From the NCBI GenBank assembly GCA_034698045.1, contig JAQGAU010000453.1, forward strand, positions 1-27,918: 27,918 nucleotides of DNA. Direction: 5' to 3'. Below, one piece after another: positions 1-14,551 of this stretch; the stretch's first letter is position 1, and each line of letters opens with the position of its first letter. The notes below the pieces were generated by a model, which saw only the letters and a list, made by a program, of their open reading frames with translations, was not told where the DNA came from and ran no database searches. This stretch comes from Paramacrobiotus richtersi (lineage: Eukaryota; Tardigrada; Eutardigrada; Parachela; Macrobiotidae). The translations under genes and the position numbers were made by a program.

Positions 1-858
1 TGTCCACATCACATAGATCATCATTGAGGTAGTAAAATCGCTACAGTAAGCAGGAAGTTCGACACAAGATAAAAAAACCTTTTATCCGTGAGAATACGCT
101 CATCACCGTCTTTAATTTAAATGTCATATTAAAGCTTCTTCAGAGTAATTAAATACCACCTTTTGCACGAGAAAAACCTTTCTCGTGTGTTAGATGAGTT
201 CGAAATAGCAGAAACTTACTCACACATAAGCCGTGCTTCAAGCACCTCATTAAAACTGAATGAAACAGTAAGGAACGTCAAGCTACTGCTGATAAGACTG
301 TTGGCCACTCGACATATCCACTTAGCAAACCACAAAACCGCACTTCATGTCCAGGACGATTTTTACTGTGATTCCTGCTTTTGTAGTTGATCAACGAAGA
401 CGTTTAATCAGCTAACCAAAACATTCAATTAATTAAAATAAGCAAACATCTGTGTAATATGAGTCTTACAAGTTTCGACGTTCATTCACGCATTATGACT
501 GTTTATTGATCTCGGTTTCGTTCGAAGTTTTGTTGATGTAAATCACACAAAATCAGTTAAGAACGAATGCAAAAAATTTTCAGTCATTCGATACCATTTA
601 AGAAGAATAAACTGCGTGTCACCTTACATTTTACACCATAATTATCATTCACCTTTACGAGAGGTAAGTATGCTCGTTCCTCGAAACGATAATTTATTTG
701 GAGAGAACTTTCACCATTTTAACAGGTCGGAGATGCGTAGACATAAACCAAAAATGCCAGGTATAACGAATGTAGAAAGCCATGAGAGACTAGGAAATCA
801 AAATGGATGAAATGGCCAAACTAGATCACTAAGTCTCTAACACCAACAGCAGAACAAC
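1..858. other. Left flank: 3' region of GCLM, no gene recognised
   Basis: No coding exon with family similarity or convincing splice sites was found here. The two short open frames (163-390, and 616-810 which opens on GTG) look like chance frames. A minus-strand AATAAA (plus-strand TTTATT at 693-698) lies about 160 nt beyond the GCLM stop codon and is a reasonable polyadenylation signal, so 690-858 is probably the GCLM 3' UTR. Confidence 0.5.
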
Positions 859-2639
859 TCAACAACGCCTAATGCAGAAAATGAAACCCCGGCTCTTGAC
901 CACCCCACGCAACTTGACCATTGCAGTATACCGTACCAAATACGAAGCCTTCCAACACTCACATTTCAAAAACGGAGTAGACGACTTTAGTAAATCCGAA
1001 ACGCCATTACAGTCCATCATTACTACGAACAAGCAAACAACGTAATTTACGTTCTTCCTGTCCTTCTATTATTTCTCAAACTACTCTCAATCGAACTGTT
1101 TATAATCATTAAAACAGCAACCTACCTCGAGGATCATTGTGAGTTAACAGCTGAATCTGATGCTTTTTGGCGAACTCCGATAATTCAGGAGGGATAACGC
1201 AGCATGATTCCAAGTTGACTTGATTAACGGACGGTTTAACCTGTATTGTGAATAATTTTTAATTCTGTTTACGAACCATTCAACTGACTCCTTACGCTGG
1301 CTTCGCTGTAAAGCTTCTCCAGTTCGGATAAAGTGAAATCACTGACACCAATGCTTTCTGCGGCGCCCGATTTAACCACTTCTTCCAAAGCCAGCCACGC
1401 TTCTTTGAATTCCGGGTAATTGTTGGATGGGAGCGATATCAAAAGAAGATCCACACTGTTCACTTGCAGATACTTCAGACTATTGCCAACGGCATTCTTT
1501 ACGGCGTCTTTGGTCGCATCGAGTAAAAAGATTTTCACTGGCGAAGAAAAACAACAACATTTGACTACTTATGTTAAAAGGAAACATCCCGCGCACTTTA
1601 CCGGTAATTTTTAAGTCTCCGCGCTCCTCGTCGGTAAAAAGTTCGGCGCTGCCATCGCCGCAGTGCAATGCCCGACCCTGCAAAACACGGATCCATATTT
1701 TCTTGATCATGCTCATGGGAAATGCCAAACAATATATACAGGTTTAACTATGGCTGCAGAAGTGGAAAACTCGAAATATTTTTCACTGAATTCGACTATT
1801 TATTCACATAAACAGATATAAATCGTCCAGACAGCTTTCATGGCCGATAAATTTAAAACAAATTCAAAATTCAATGAATGCCAGCATTTTTACCTCAGCA
1901 GACGATCCCTGCAGAACGGGCGCGGACGATTTCAGTGCTTCCAACAAGCAGTCCACCAACTGCCAAAGAGACACATGAAAGCGATAAAGCAAATTTTGTT
2001 ATATATTCTGTAACTATTCTTCTCCGATACATCACACTAACTGATCCACTAATAAAAATCCTTAAACAATGCGCTCAAATTCCCGGTCAATGCAGCACCA
2101 GTGTTCAGTTTCTTTCTTCAGATTCACTCTGAAGATCTCTCTATTATTTGGCTGCATTCCTTGTCATTAAAGCTAAGACAGCTAAACTTATTACCAGCGA
2201 AAAGAAATTATGGTAGCATTATAAATTTACACGAAGTACTTAAAGCATCTGAAGCTTAACAGTAAATTTTGAACAATTTGTTTAGTTAATTAATGGCACT
2301 AATTTACTGCCAGCTTTTTCAAGTTGTCGCAATGGCACCATACAAAAAAGCAGTATAACACCAGTCGCATTAATTTTTATTATTTTTTAGTTTGTTTTCG
2401 TATTTGTCGACAAGTTTCTGAGTTTCGACTGTGAGATATTGTGAACAAACAAGCGAATTATCGAAACAATACCCGGTACAACTGCCCAATAAACAAAAGA
2501 AGACCTGCAGGCTGTTTAGATGCCTGCGACGAACCTCTTCTTGTGGACCAAGATTAACACGCTTTTTCAAATGTTCGGAATGCAGGACATTTCCGGTGTG
2601 TACCACGATTTCTTCGTGATTCATAGTGGGACCGTCCAT
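859..2639 (-). CDS. GCLM: Glutamate-cysteine ligase regulatory (modifier) subunit
   Basis: This is the modifier subunit that binds the catalytic ligase GCLC in the cytosol, lowering its Km for glutamate and relieving feedback inhibition by glutathione in the first step of glutathione synthesis. Six exons, read right to left: 2639-2535, 1959-1894, 1677-1602, 1537-1296, 1240-1126, 1022-859. Phases agree throughout and give 255 residues (human about 274). Family landmarks appear in order: VVHTGNVL near the N-terminus, EELVDC across the first junction, TDEERGDLKIT, the aldo/keto-reductase-like stretch VDLLLISLP with IGVSD, then QVNLESCCVIPPEL and IQLLTHNDP, and finally LVRYTAMVKLRGVVKSRGFI before TGA. 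The third exon's acceptor is the least certain, since one at AAG|AAA about 24 nt upstream also keeps frame. A TTTTCTAG lies five bases before the start ATG, so a 5' exon or trans-spliced leader is possible. The fold resembles an AKR, but the family is regulatory. Confidence 0.93.
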
Positions 2640-3896
2640 GAGAACTAGAAAAGGAACACAGGCGACTATAGATTCGAGAAATGGAGATAAGATGATAAGT
2701 TACGTAATCACTACGACAAAACCTGACTGTCACCGCAAATACGGACAAAAACTCCTAGAACAATACTCGTACTAATTCTTTTATTTTCAAATAATTCTTG
2801 TGGCAATGGTTAAATAATTCTTCTTCAATTGGCAAAAATTGTCCCATTTGTTAATGCAAAAGGGAAATGCGCTGTGTACATGTGCTATGGGGACCGTGCC
2901 CGGATCTGTTGGGTTAAATGTCCTGCTGTGATACTGTTAGTTTATTTGCATGTTTTTATGATCGTCAAAAAAGACTAATTGCAGTAATAAACGATTCTTT
3001 TATCAAACATAACAACCAGAAGCTAAAAGCAGACTCCCACTAAATTCAGTCATAAGAAATATGCTAAAGTACAGTAACGTATTTTTTGCAGTCACATTTC
3101 AATTCGGAAAATAATAAATAATCTGGGTAAAAAAGACTTCTACAGCTCTGCTGAAAAGTTGATTAACACTTGAACGAATCCAAAAACATGTACACAAAAG
3201 CATTGTGCTCATATTCGGCTAATATAAACAGCCTAATACCCGCTAATACACATGCCGTGAAGATTTATGGCAAGTCACGGGGAACTTGTTAGTTAGCATT
3301 ACAGTCCCGCTTACGGCTTACTAGTTGGGAAACGGTTCAAAGTAAAGGTAAAAGAAAAATCCAAGGCAGGGATACGTTTGCAGCGCAGAACCGAAAGAAA
3401 GGACTCAAAAGACTAATAAAGACTAAAGAGCGCCGAAGCCAGGCTTACACAATAAAATATTTAGGCAGCCTCGGTATCTGAACTCAATGCTACGAACTCA
3501 AGGAACTCTCCCAATCCAGATTCCGAAATAAACTGATAAAGTGAATTATGAATGTCAAGTTCAGTGTCAGTTCACCCTTCTCGAACAGAGGAAGCTATTT
3601 ATTTCGAACAATAGATCCGTATAAGTGAGTTACACAGGCAACAATCAAACTTCAAATTTTTAGAGCGCGCTGTTTAAAGTATTTTGCTTATCATCAGCTT
3701 ATGTAACCTGGCGGTAACGTCAGATTCGGTGATGTCATGAGGCACAAAGGCGCAGGGTGGTTTAATCCTGTACTACAGGGCTCGTACTCAAAACAATTTT
3801 TCCGTCAGATATGAAACATAATTTAAAAGCTCTAGTAATTCGGAATTCTCACTAATTTTAGAAAAAGGCTAACTCAGGTGAGTCAGACGTACTTAC

Positions 3897-4008
3897 TAGT
3901 GTTCAGAAGACGAAAGGGACCGCTGATGATACGACTTCCAAACTTTTCGTAGAGGTCCGCAAAATCAATTAGTTTAAGCAGCTCACTCAGACTGGAAAGT
4001 GCAGTCAT
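3897..4008 (-). CDS. Candidate 5' exon on the minus strand, possibly of GCLM
   Basis: From an ATG at 4008 the frame reads MTALSSLSELLKLIDF and on to FRLLNT, stopping exactly at a perfect donor (A|GTAAGT) in phase 1. The frame is also open upstream to about 4071. Joined to the TTTTCTAG acceptor at 2645 it reads ATT CTC ATG GAC, straight into the GCLM start in frame, with an intron of about 1.25 kb. The peptide matches no family I recognise and is not part of vertebrate GCLM. It could be an N-terminal extension, the start of another gene, or chance. The neighbouring 3890-4230 stretch is relatively GC-rich and open in several frames on both strands, which weakens the case. Confidence 0.35.
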
Positions 4009-4490
4009 TCTTCCGCCAATTTTGTGCGCACGCACTTGATCAGCTGTACTGGCGCAATACAAGTTTTCAGTCGGTTAACACGAGCTGCCCGGTTTTGTGT
4101 CGAATGTGAGAAAATCCAGAACATGACTTGCACTAATTTTGTTGCTGATGCGGCATGTCATATCCAACAAAAGGGAGCGTGCCGAGCGTACGAACCTACG
4201 CCTAATCAAAGAAACTGTGAAATTTAATAATGGCTGTGCAGGTCAGTAAATCTATGTTTATGGTTAATCTGTTAAAAAAATTGATTTAACGGAAGTGGAC
4301 AATAACGTAAAAGAATCTAACAAAATAAAACGGCAAGACAGAAGCAGTGAGCCTTTAATAAATATACTAATATCCTTCAGGGGAACGGACGGAAAAATAA
4401 AGTGTTCAGTACGTGACACAACAAGAGATTTTCCCTGCACAAGCAGCAAACATTTCTCAGTCTTGTGTATTTTTCAGTCCCTGTTTTGTT

Positions 4491-4498
4491 TATAAATA
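4491..4498 (+). promoter_or_regulatory. TATA-like element upstream of GSR
   Basis: TATAAATA lies 288 nt before the GSR start codon. In this AT-rich DNA such a string can occur by chance, so it is only a candidate core promoter. Confidence 0.25.
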
Positions 4499-4785
4499 AT
4501 TTTATTTTTGTTGCCAGTCTAAATAATAAGTTATCGCGTATGACTGTCGGCAGTGTCCGTGGACGAGAGCTTCCGGCAGTTTATGATTCAAAACTGCAAA
4601 AATTTGATTAATGGTTAGTCCAACCGCCCAATTTGCATTTCGCAGTTTTTGCTGATCTTTGACGTGGAGACTTGTGCGGCCAGGAACGTTTTAGGCTGGC
4701 CTTGAAGTTGACGCCCAGGGTGCCAACATTTTGTCGCAGTGTAGTACTTCCCTTTGTCCAGTCCGGGTGTTATTCTCTGTCGACA

Positions 4786-7596
<2,811 letters not shown>

Positions 7597-7597
<1 letters not shown>

Positions 7598-8560
7598 AAG
7601 ACAATCCCACCCGGATTCATAAAATGCTTTATTATTTAATCTTCCTTCCCGTGATTTGTCAAATTTTTATGGTTCTTACCGAAAGCAGCTAGCATGGAAA
7701 CATGGGTCTAGCCGCGTAGATAAAAATGTGCTGTTTATATGACGAAATGTTATTTGAATGTGTTTTGTTTATTTTTGAAGACTTGACTCATTCCTTGAAA
7801 TTTACAGTAATAATGGTAAAAAATTAATTCGCCGCGAGCAGTGTTACAGCATGAATAGCCACGGGCGTGAAAATCGTGAAACGAAGCTAGAAAAGCAAGT
7901 CGATAACCACACTGTACAGATACAGTACATACGACTCTCTGAAACCGCTCCGTTACTTGGATTTGGTCCAAAAGGATATTAAGGATATTGCTCCTTATTT
8001 TGCAAAATAATGATATTGACCAGGTTTAATTAACGTCTTGGTTAATTTTCATCGCATTGACAATAACTCGTAAGACATAAGCGAGGTCATGAAAAATGTC
8101 ATAATATCTCGGTTCGACCACGAGGTTTAAGATCTAGAATGAATACTATGTATGTACTCACAGTAAAAATACTAAGTGTTCAAGTTAATTTAGTCCAGTC
8201 AAAGCGGTTTTCTGGCCATTGTTTATTGTCTTGGTCGATCATTACTTCTTGTGAACTGCGCCAGAATTAAAAATAAATTACAGGACTTCATACATTTATG
8301 GCGGAAGTGAGCGTATAGCACAAATCATACAGCAATACGTTGCAAAAAAAGTTTGCAGATAAAAATTTATGTCATGTTTGGTCCATATATGTACAGAAGT
8401 ATTTATGGCTCGTGGCCGATGGCACAAAGAACTAACCGATGGCCGATGGCGCAAAAAAATGAATCGATACTGGAATTCTGACTTGCTTGTACCGAGTTTG
8501 TGGAGAAGTATCTATTTCTACAGCGCAACCACATTGATTATCTTTGATGTGGATGCAAAT
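7597..8560. other. Region between GSR and the first SLC6 gene (part of the duplicated block)
   Basis: No gene recognised. Much of it aligns with 14552-16251 upstream of the second SLC6 copy, for example GTGGCCGATGGCACAAA near 8411 and near 16119, and TTTGGTCCAAAAGGATATT near 7961 and near 15698. It should include the promoter and 5' leader of SLC6 copy A. A TTTCTACAG about 40 nt before the ATG (paired with ATATACAG in copy B) is a possible 5' UTR or leader acceptor. Confidence 0.5.
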
Positions 8561-11500
8561 ATGACAGGCATCTCGGTCGCTGCTCGATTGCGACCCTGGA
8601 CAGCATGTCTAAGAATTCGAAACTGTTTTGAATCAAGTCAGGTTTGTATTTATTGACCCACGCGTTAAATGTAATTATAATAATTAACCGCTAAATGCAA
8701 ATTTTGTGCATATTTGATTTTAGAATCGTGCGGATCATGCCTCCGATGCTACTGTTGAGGAGCAGGAAGCGATCACAGATGATAAAAACATGCCGAAACC
8801 AGCGGAAAGTCCATCTACACAAAGACGGCAGTGGACTAGCCGTTGGGAATATTATTTGTCATGTCTGGCATACACTACCGGAGATGTAGGTGCCGTACAG
8901 ATAGGACATACAAATCGTGGATAGAATTGCTTGAATGGGTATATTTGATTATGAGTTCTTGTGAGAGACAAATTTTAGTTATAATCAAATAACCGTGGTC
9001 TGCAATTCTGCAGCTGTGGCGCTTTCCTTATTTGGCTTATATGTTTGGAGGTGGATCATTCTTGGTAAACAGCAGGAAGAACCAACGCAATATTTTTTTC
9101 CAGATTAATGACATGCGCCGACTATCACAGAACTTTTGTGCTGGTGATGACCGGTGTTTTTCATGTGTAGTTGGCGTATTTCATAATTCTGGTTCTAATC
9201 GGAATCCCAGTGATAGTGCTTGAAATAGCGCTCGGTCAATATACCGGAACAGGACCGGTAAAAATATTCCAGCGGATAGCGCCGTTTTTCGGAGGTAATT
9301 TACGTTCGCACATATTGCGTGCATATCTTGCTCCAACTTGTAAAGCGTGGCTGTAAATCTGAGATATACATGTACAGCAAATGGTTATCTGGTACACTTT
9401 CTACACATTTTCAGGATTGGGCTATGCCGTTATTGCGAATCAGTTCCTCCTCTGCACATACTATGCGATGGTACGTTGTTCTTTTTTCTATGCATATACG
9501 TACATGCTACGTATTGTTACATTATACTAATTCTAGTGTGACGGTATTTAATACTGTGATCCCATGCCCATATCCTGTCGAAAGAATCAATTAACTGCAG
9601 AGCTTGTATAAATATCATTTTTTGTTCTTGAAGATTTTGGCATGGGCGTTTTTTTATCTTTTTGCAAGTTTCACAAGTAAGACCGTGCAATGGGCATCAA
9701 AGCATGATCTTGCAAATCGTTTTTGTTACCGATACCTGTATTAATTAATTTAAAGACGATCTACCTTGGACGCACTGTAGTCCGACATTTTCCACTCCAC
9801 TCTGTCATTCTACGTCGGATGCCATTAACTGCGGGAAACTCGGTGGAGTATACGAGAGCACATGTTATAGCCCGGCTGTGGCGCAACAGCTGGGAATTCA
9901 ACCCATCCCACAGACTCTTAAGACGACTTCTTCCGAGGAATATTTTAATCGGTAATTCAAGGTTACGAATACTATGTAGTATATGTATAATTCGTTACTT
10001 CGCATTTTTTATATGTAACTTTCATATTTGACGATTCAGTAGAAAATCAAGGTTAGCAGCGTAGTGTAAGTCACAACCTAAGTCAGCCGCCATACTACAT
10101 AAGTATGTGCGATTACTGATTATGTGTATTATTATTATTATTGTGTTTACTGCTACTGCTAGGAATATAGTATTATATAGAATAATTTTGTTGGCGCAGA
10201 TTTCGACCGATACATTCGTACACTTATGGCATAAACTGCACTTATATAAAAAAATGAAATATGGAAGTCGGAAGTATGAAAGACTGATATTGCTTGTTTA
10301 TGTGGTTTATCTAGTTTATGAATATTATATTGGTTGATACCGCTTATATACTGCACGAGACACAAACCTTATTGTTAGTTGTAATAAAAGTAGACTAGGT
10401 CAATATATACGTACAGACCACGTATCGAATGTTTCAGCTTTATGCAAATTACAAAACACGAGAAAGATATATTAACACGAGAAAAGCATATTTATATCAA
10501 AAAACTATCTCCATCGGTAACTCCATTTAATTTTGATCTACATATCCTTCCTTTGGTCTTTCTAGGTATGTTTTGCGGATTTCTGATACAATCGGTGATC
10601 CAGATATTCCGGACTGGAGACTTGTTCTTTGTTTGCTGCTAGCCTGGATCGTTTCGTTTCTGTGTATAAGTAAAGGTGTCCACAGCATCGGAAAAGGTTG
10701 CACAAAGAAACTACACAGTAAATAATTCATCGCCTCTAATTACCCACGTGCATTCTAGCGGTATGGATCACGACAATTTTCCCGTTTGTAATTCTGATTA
10801 TTTTAACCATCCACGGCGCTACGTTGGACAATGCCGTGAATGGGATCTGGTATTTTATTGCTCCCGACTGGAAGCGATTAGCATCCGTACGACTCTGGGT
10901 ACGAGCAGCATCCCAGGTCTTCTTCAGCCTGAGCGTTGGAGGAGGAGGTCTGATAACGTTAGTGCCTTTGCTTCAGTGATGAACTTGTATATAAATGTCT
11001 TGCTCTGCAAATGTTTTCAGATATTCCTCCTACAATTCGTTCCGGTAAATTCTGTGGAATTTTAACAGTGGTCGTCACAAATTTTCGTGCATTTTTCTTA
11101 AACAGGCATAATTTTTACTACGATGGAATTATCATAGCGGTTTTTAACGGCATAACGTCTCTTCTTGCCGGTTTTGCCGTCTTTTCGGTAAGGTAATACA
11201 TACGGAGTGCTTAGTGCAACTGTATACGTATATGTCAGACGCTATTGCCATTATAACCTCTTTTGAAAACTATACCAAAAACTTACAAAGCATATTTTCC
11301 CGGTTTTAGTATTAAAAGCCAGTGAGTGTAAGAAATACAGTACATACATTAACATTACCAGGAATAATGATAAGTCAGACAGAATAAGTAATATAAAGAT
11401 ATTCGTTATATGTTGCTCCAATTCAGGCATTGGGATTCATGGCTGGGGAAATGGGAACATCGGTAAGAGATTAAAACTATTTACTGATTCATACCGAGCT

Positions 11501-14236
11501 GTAATTCCGGACCTACTTGAGATGTATACTTGACTAAGCAGACCGTCGTAATATTGCAATATTAGCGTGACTAAACAAACTCTGTTTTTCTTCTGGAAAT
11601 CTTGTGTACACAAACCGGCAGATCGTCAGGTATATATTCCTGATCTACTGGATGTTTCAGGTGGGGAGTATTGTAAAGGAAGGTAAAACCAAATCGTTTG
11701 TGACCGGATATGATCACCTGCAGTCAAAATATCCGGGAAGTTTGATATGATGGACTTTCTTTGTTTCGCAGGTCCCGGACTAATCTTTATTGCTTACCCA
11801 GGTATTAAAAGGTCATACTTTCGTTATCTGCACTCCCAGTTTAAAGTACGGAAAGCCAGCTATTGTAAATTGTAGTCCGAAACGCAAAGGATACAGGTCC
11901 ATTCTGATTTTTAGATGCCATCTCCAGAATGCCAGCTCCGGTAAACTGTTGTTGCTCTGGATGTCCGATTCGCGAAAAATGAGTTTTTTGTTACAGACCC
12001 TTTGGGCCTTGCTGTTCAACTGCATGGTGGGTTTACAAAGTGTATCAGGCTGTCAGCAAACAGCCTATCACTGTTACAACCTGGACATGACATATTTATA
12101 TATACAACACGGTTGAAATATGATTTCAGATCCTGTGTTTGGGATTAGATACGCATATTGCCGTTGTTGAGACAAGTAAGATTTGAAATGCTTTCCCACT
12201 GGTATATTTTTCATTTTAAGAAAATAGCACACTGTACACCCTGAGAAAATACACAATGGTATAAGTTTTGTAATTAGTATTTTCCAAAAGGCATACAAAA
12301 CTTCATTATAAACATTGAAAGTCTGAAACATTTCCCACCAGAGACATTCGTTTTGCATGGTCAACTGACGAATTTTTCGATTTGAAAATTGCAGTTATTA
12401 CCGGCCTTTGTGATCGTTGTCAGACTTCATCCCGTGGAAGAGTATGGATCAGTTTAACAGTCTGTTGTACTGCGTTTGGACTTGGATTGCTTGGTACAAC
12501 CAGAGTAAGCTATGATACAGACCGTGATTTCAGTGTGAATATTTTCAAATGTGCTTGCGTGAAATCGAAAAAACTGTTTGTAGGCTGGAGTTTACTGGGT
12601 CCAGTTGATGGATAACTTTGTGGGTGCGTGTAGATTAAACTTGCGCTATGCAGCAAGGCACTTATATTTGGTTTCAGTTATAAAAATTAATATATTGTCG
12701 ACGCGGTTTTCAGCTGGATGGCCAGTCATCTTCTTTGGTTTCTGTGAAATCACAGTAATTCTGTTGTACGGCGTGAATAAATTCTCTGATTTGATAAAAT
12801 CCATGATTGGGCATCATGTGAACTGGATGTACAAGATTGTATGGTGGGGAGTCGTTCCTTTGCTGACAATTGTACGTTGCAAAACTATTGGTTCCTTTGC
12901 AAAACTATCTGAACAGTATTCGTTTGCTAGTAAATATTGTGGTACGCGTTAAAGGTCTGTTATTATTATTATTATAGTTTGATTTCGTTCATAGGGTCTG
13001 ATCATTGGTGACTTCATATACCATGAAACGACCGAATATAACGGAGCCACGTTTCCTTTTTGGTCTCAAGGTAACAGAAACGGCTGCTATACATGCCTAT
13101 TAGGTACTAATCATTAGTAATTATCTAGTATTACTAGTATTATTAGGTAATTACTACTAGGTAATTACTAATCATGCGTAATCTTTACATTACAAATAAT
13201 ATAAGGAAATCGATAGTCTTTTAAGGTTAACCACCTACCGATAATATAATACTAACATGCACTAGTCGGTACGTCTATGTTCACGATTATTGACAAAATC
13301 AGGATTAACATTTCCTTACCAATAGCAGCGATTGATTTTGTCAACTGCCAGTGGTATATATGTCCGTCGAATATTAAGTGCATGTGGCAATTTGTTTGTC
13401 AAAACTGATAGAAACGAGCCTACAACTTTCCACAAAATACAGGAATAGTCTTGGTCTTTTTCCGGCCCGTGAGCCGGAAAGAAGGAAGCCTAGCCTAATT
13501 TCGGCAAAGTGTACACAACAAATTAATGGTTTTGCTACAGCAGAACGGATGGTGGTATCAGTGTTGTTTTTTGGCACTCCGAACCACCATAACGAAGATT
13601 GAAAGTTAATAAAGGTCATAGATATGTTCTGCCGTGATTTTGGTATTGCCGTTAAAGATTTCGTCCGCAATCGGATGCGCTCTCGAATATTGCTGTATTG
13701 GAGCATCAGTGTATCGGTCTGTAACTGTTGAATTCTCACTACTGATATCAGAACATAATTATTATCGTGACGTTATTATCGTGACGTAATATATTAGCCT
13801 ACTCTGATGCACATTTTTCAGTCCGGTCCATTTTATAGAATTTCTTTGCATTTACTTGCCGCTGCCGAATATTTTTATCAGAATGTTTCTAATTATTACA
13901 ATATATTATATTATTAATTTCAGTGGTTGGTTGGATTTTAGCCACCGGTCCTGTTTTGCTGATACCGTTATACGCGATATATGAAATTTATACACATAGA
14001 AAGTTGACTCCTCGTCAGGTAAGGTTGCCCCCGAAATTAGTTCAATGCTATGATTTAAATTTTTCAATTGGTAGCCGTTGTTTTAGATGTTAAAATGGCT
14101 ATTCAGTCCGAAACCGGGTTTCGTGCCTCAAAATGCACCCGCAGAGGTTCTGGACTCTCAAGACCTTTCCTCTCCAGAAACTGCAGATGATCTTCTTCCT
14201 GCCGATCACGTTTCCCGTACAGAATCCCGTGTGTAA
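8561..14236 (+). CDS. SLC6-family Na+/Cl--dependent transporter, tandem copy A
   Basis: Plasma-membrane symporter of the neurotransmitter:sodium symporter family, 661 residues in 23 exons: 8561-8641, 8724-8885, 9014-9064, 9171-9294, 9415-9470, 9634-9676, 9756-9951, 10566-10696, 10759-10975, 11021-11044, 11106-11187, 11427-11462, 11661-11682, 11772-11801, 11915-11940, 11997-12026, 12130-12175, 12395-12504, 12584-12623, 12714-12871, 12995-13070, 13924-14018, 14087-14236. Seen: TM1 WRFPYLAY and GGGSFL; TM2 EIALGQYTG; ILAWAFFYLF (TM3); EL2 with PWTHC and a second Cys; TM5 region CLLLAWIVSFLCI and GVHSIGK; TM6 FFSLSVGGGG; TM7 FNGITSLLAGFAVFS; GPGLIFIAYP; TM8 LGLDT; LQLMDNFVG. TM1 lacks the aspartate of monoamine carriers, so an amino-acid, GABA or osmolyte substrate is likelier. 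Odd: two TM1 residues (Gly-Leu) present in copy B are missing here, and the AATAAA present after copy B is absent. The frame and all splice sites are intact. Confidence 0.93.
13071..13923. other. Copy-A intron 21, enlarged by about 0.79 kb relative to copy B
   Basis: The matching intron in copy B is only 66 nt (20921-20986), so copy A gained, or copy B lost, roughly 790 nt. The extra DNA holds a palindrome ACTAATCATTAGT near 13109, two direct copies of AGGTAATTACTA near 13145-13170, and a 14-mer TTATTATCGTGACG repeated in tandem at 13759-13786. A 121-codon minus-strand frame (13374-13739) matches nothing I know. I could not define terminal repeats or a target-site duplication. Confidence 0.5.
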
Positions 14237-14463
14237 ACTGCATGCACAACTACAACTGTACATACCAGATTTTGGTGCAAAAATCTATAAGCAAGGGGAT
14301 TTATTTTTTATTTATTTTGCACTTATAAGTAGCTTTACCATAGGTAACAGAACCTTTTAATGGGAATGACTGTATCACTCGAGCGACAATGATTACCATA
14401 GGTTGTTTTTGTATTATGTAACTAACTCCTTCGTGTGCGCATATACGGAAAGCACTGGTCAAG

Positions 14464-14551
14464 ATTTAGCGGTAGCGTTAAATATGGGACTGTAACTATT
14501 CCTATCCACCCTGCCTCGGCAGAGGAAGTGGTTATTCTGGCTGCCAAATAA
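14464..14551 (+). pseudogene. Truncated GSR last-exon fragment
   Basis: It starts at a sequence matching the AVAINMG codons of GSR exon 10, lacks about 19 nt present in the parent (frame broken), then matches to the same end: CTCGGCAGAGGAAGTG, GGCTGCCAAATAA and the overlapping AATAAA. The 3' flank (for example TCAAATTTTTATG, GAAAGCAG and TGACGAAATGTT) also matches the GSR 3' flank. It has no upstream exons and cannot encode an enzyme. It marks the left edge of the duplicated block. Confidence 0.92.

Larger units (their letters stand above)
2640..4785. promoter_or_regulatory. Divergent intergenic region between GCLM and GSR
   Basis: This is about 2.15 kb between two opposite start codons, or about 0.78 kb if the exon at 3897-4008 belongs to GCLM. 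It should hold both promoters. On the GSR side a TATAAATA lies at 4491-4498. A CRE-like TGATGTCA at 3730-3737, with GTCAT as in CNC/Skn-1-type sites, is the only stress-type motif I noticed and differs from a consensus CRE by one base. Nothing else was identified. Confidence 0.45.

Noticed and set aside
3730..3738. TGATGTCAT as a CRE or Skn-1/CNC stress element
   Set aside because: Each consensus is missed by one base and there is a single copy, so it is not reported as a site in its own right.
4024..4227. Plus-strand Cys-containing frame upstream of GSR
   Set aside because: It opens on GTG, matches no family, and overlaps a stretch open in several frames on both strands; no splice partner was evident.
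4264..4495. Overlapping frames on both strands just upstream of GSR
   Set aside because: No family similarity, no ATG on the plus frame, and they fall in the likely promoter or 5' UTR.
8101..8130. GGTTCGA-containing stretch considered as a tRNA T-arm
   Set aside because: No acceptor stem, D-arm or anticodon arm around it; no tRNA gene was found anywhere in the window.
10120..10145. ATT-type triplet runs, also near 12960
   Set aside because: Short simple repeats in introns, ordinary for AT-rich DNA.
13374..13739. 121-codon minus-strand frame in SLC6 copy A intron 21
   Set aside because: Sequence looks non-coding, no domain recognised, and it is absent from copy B.
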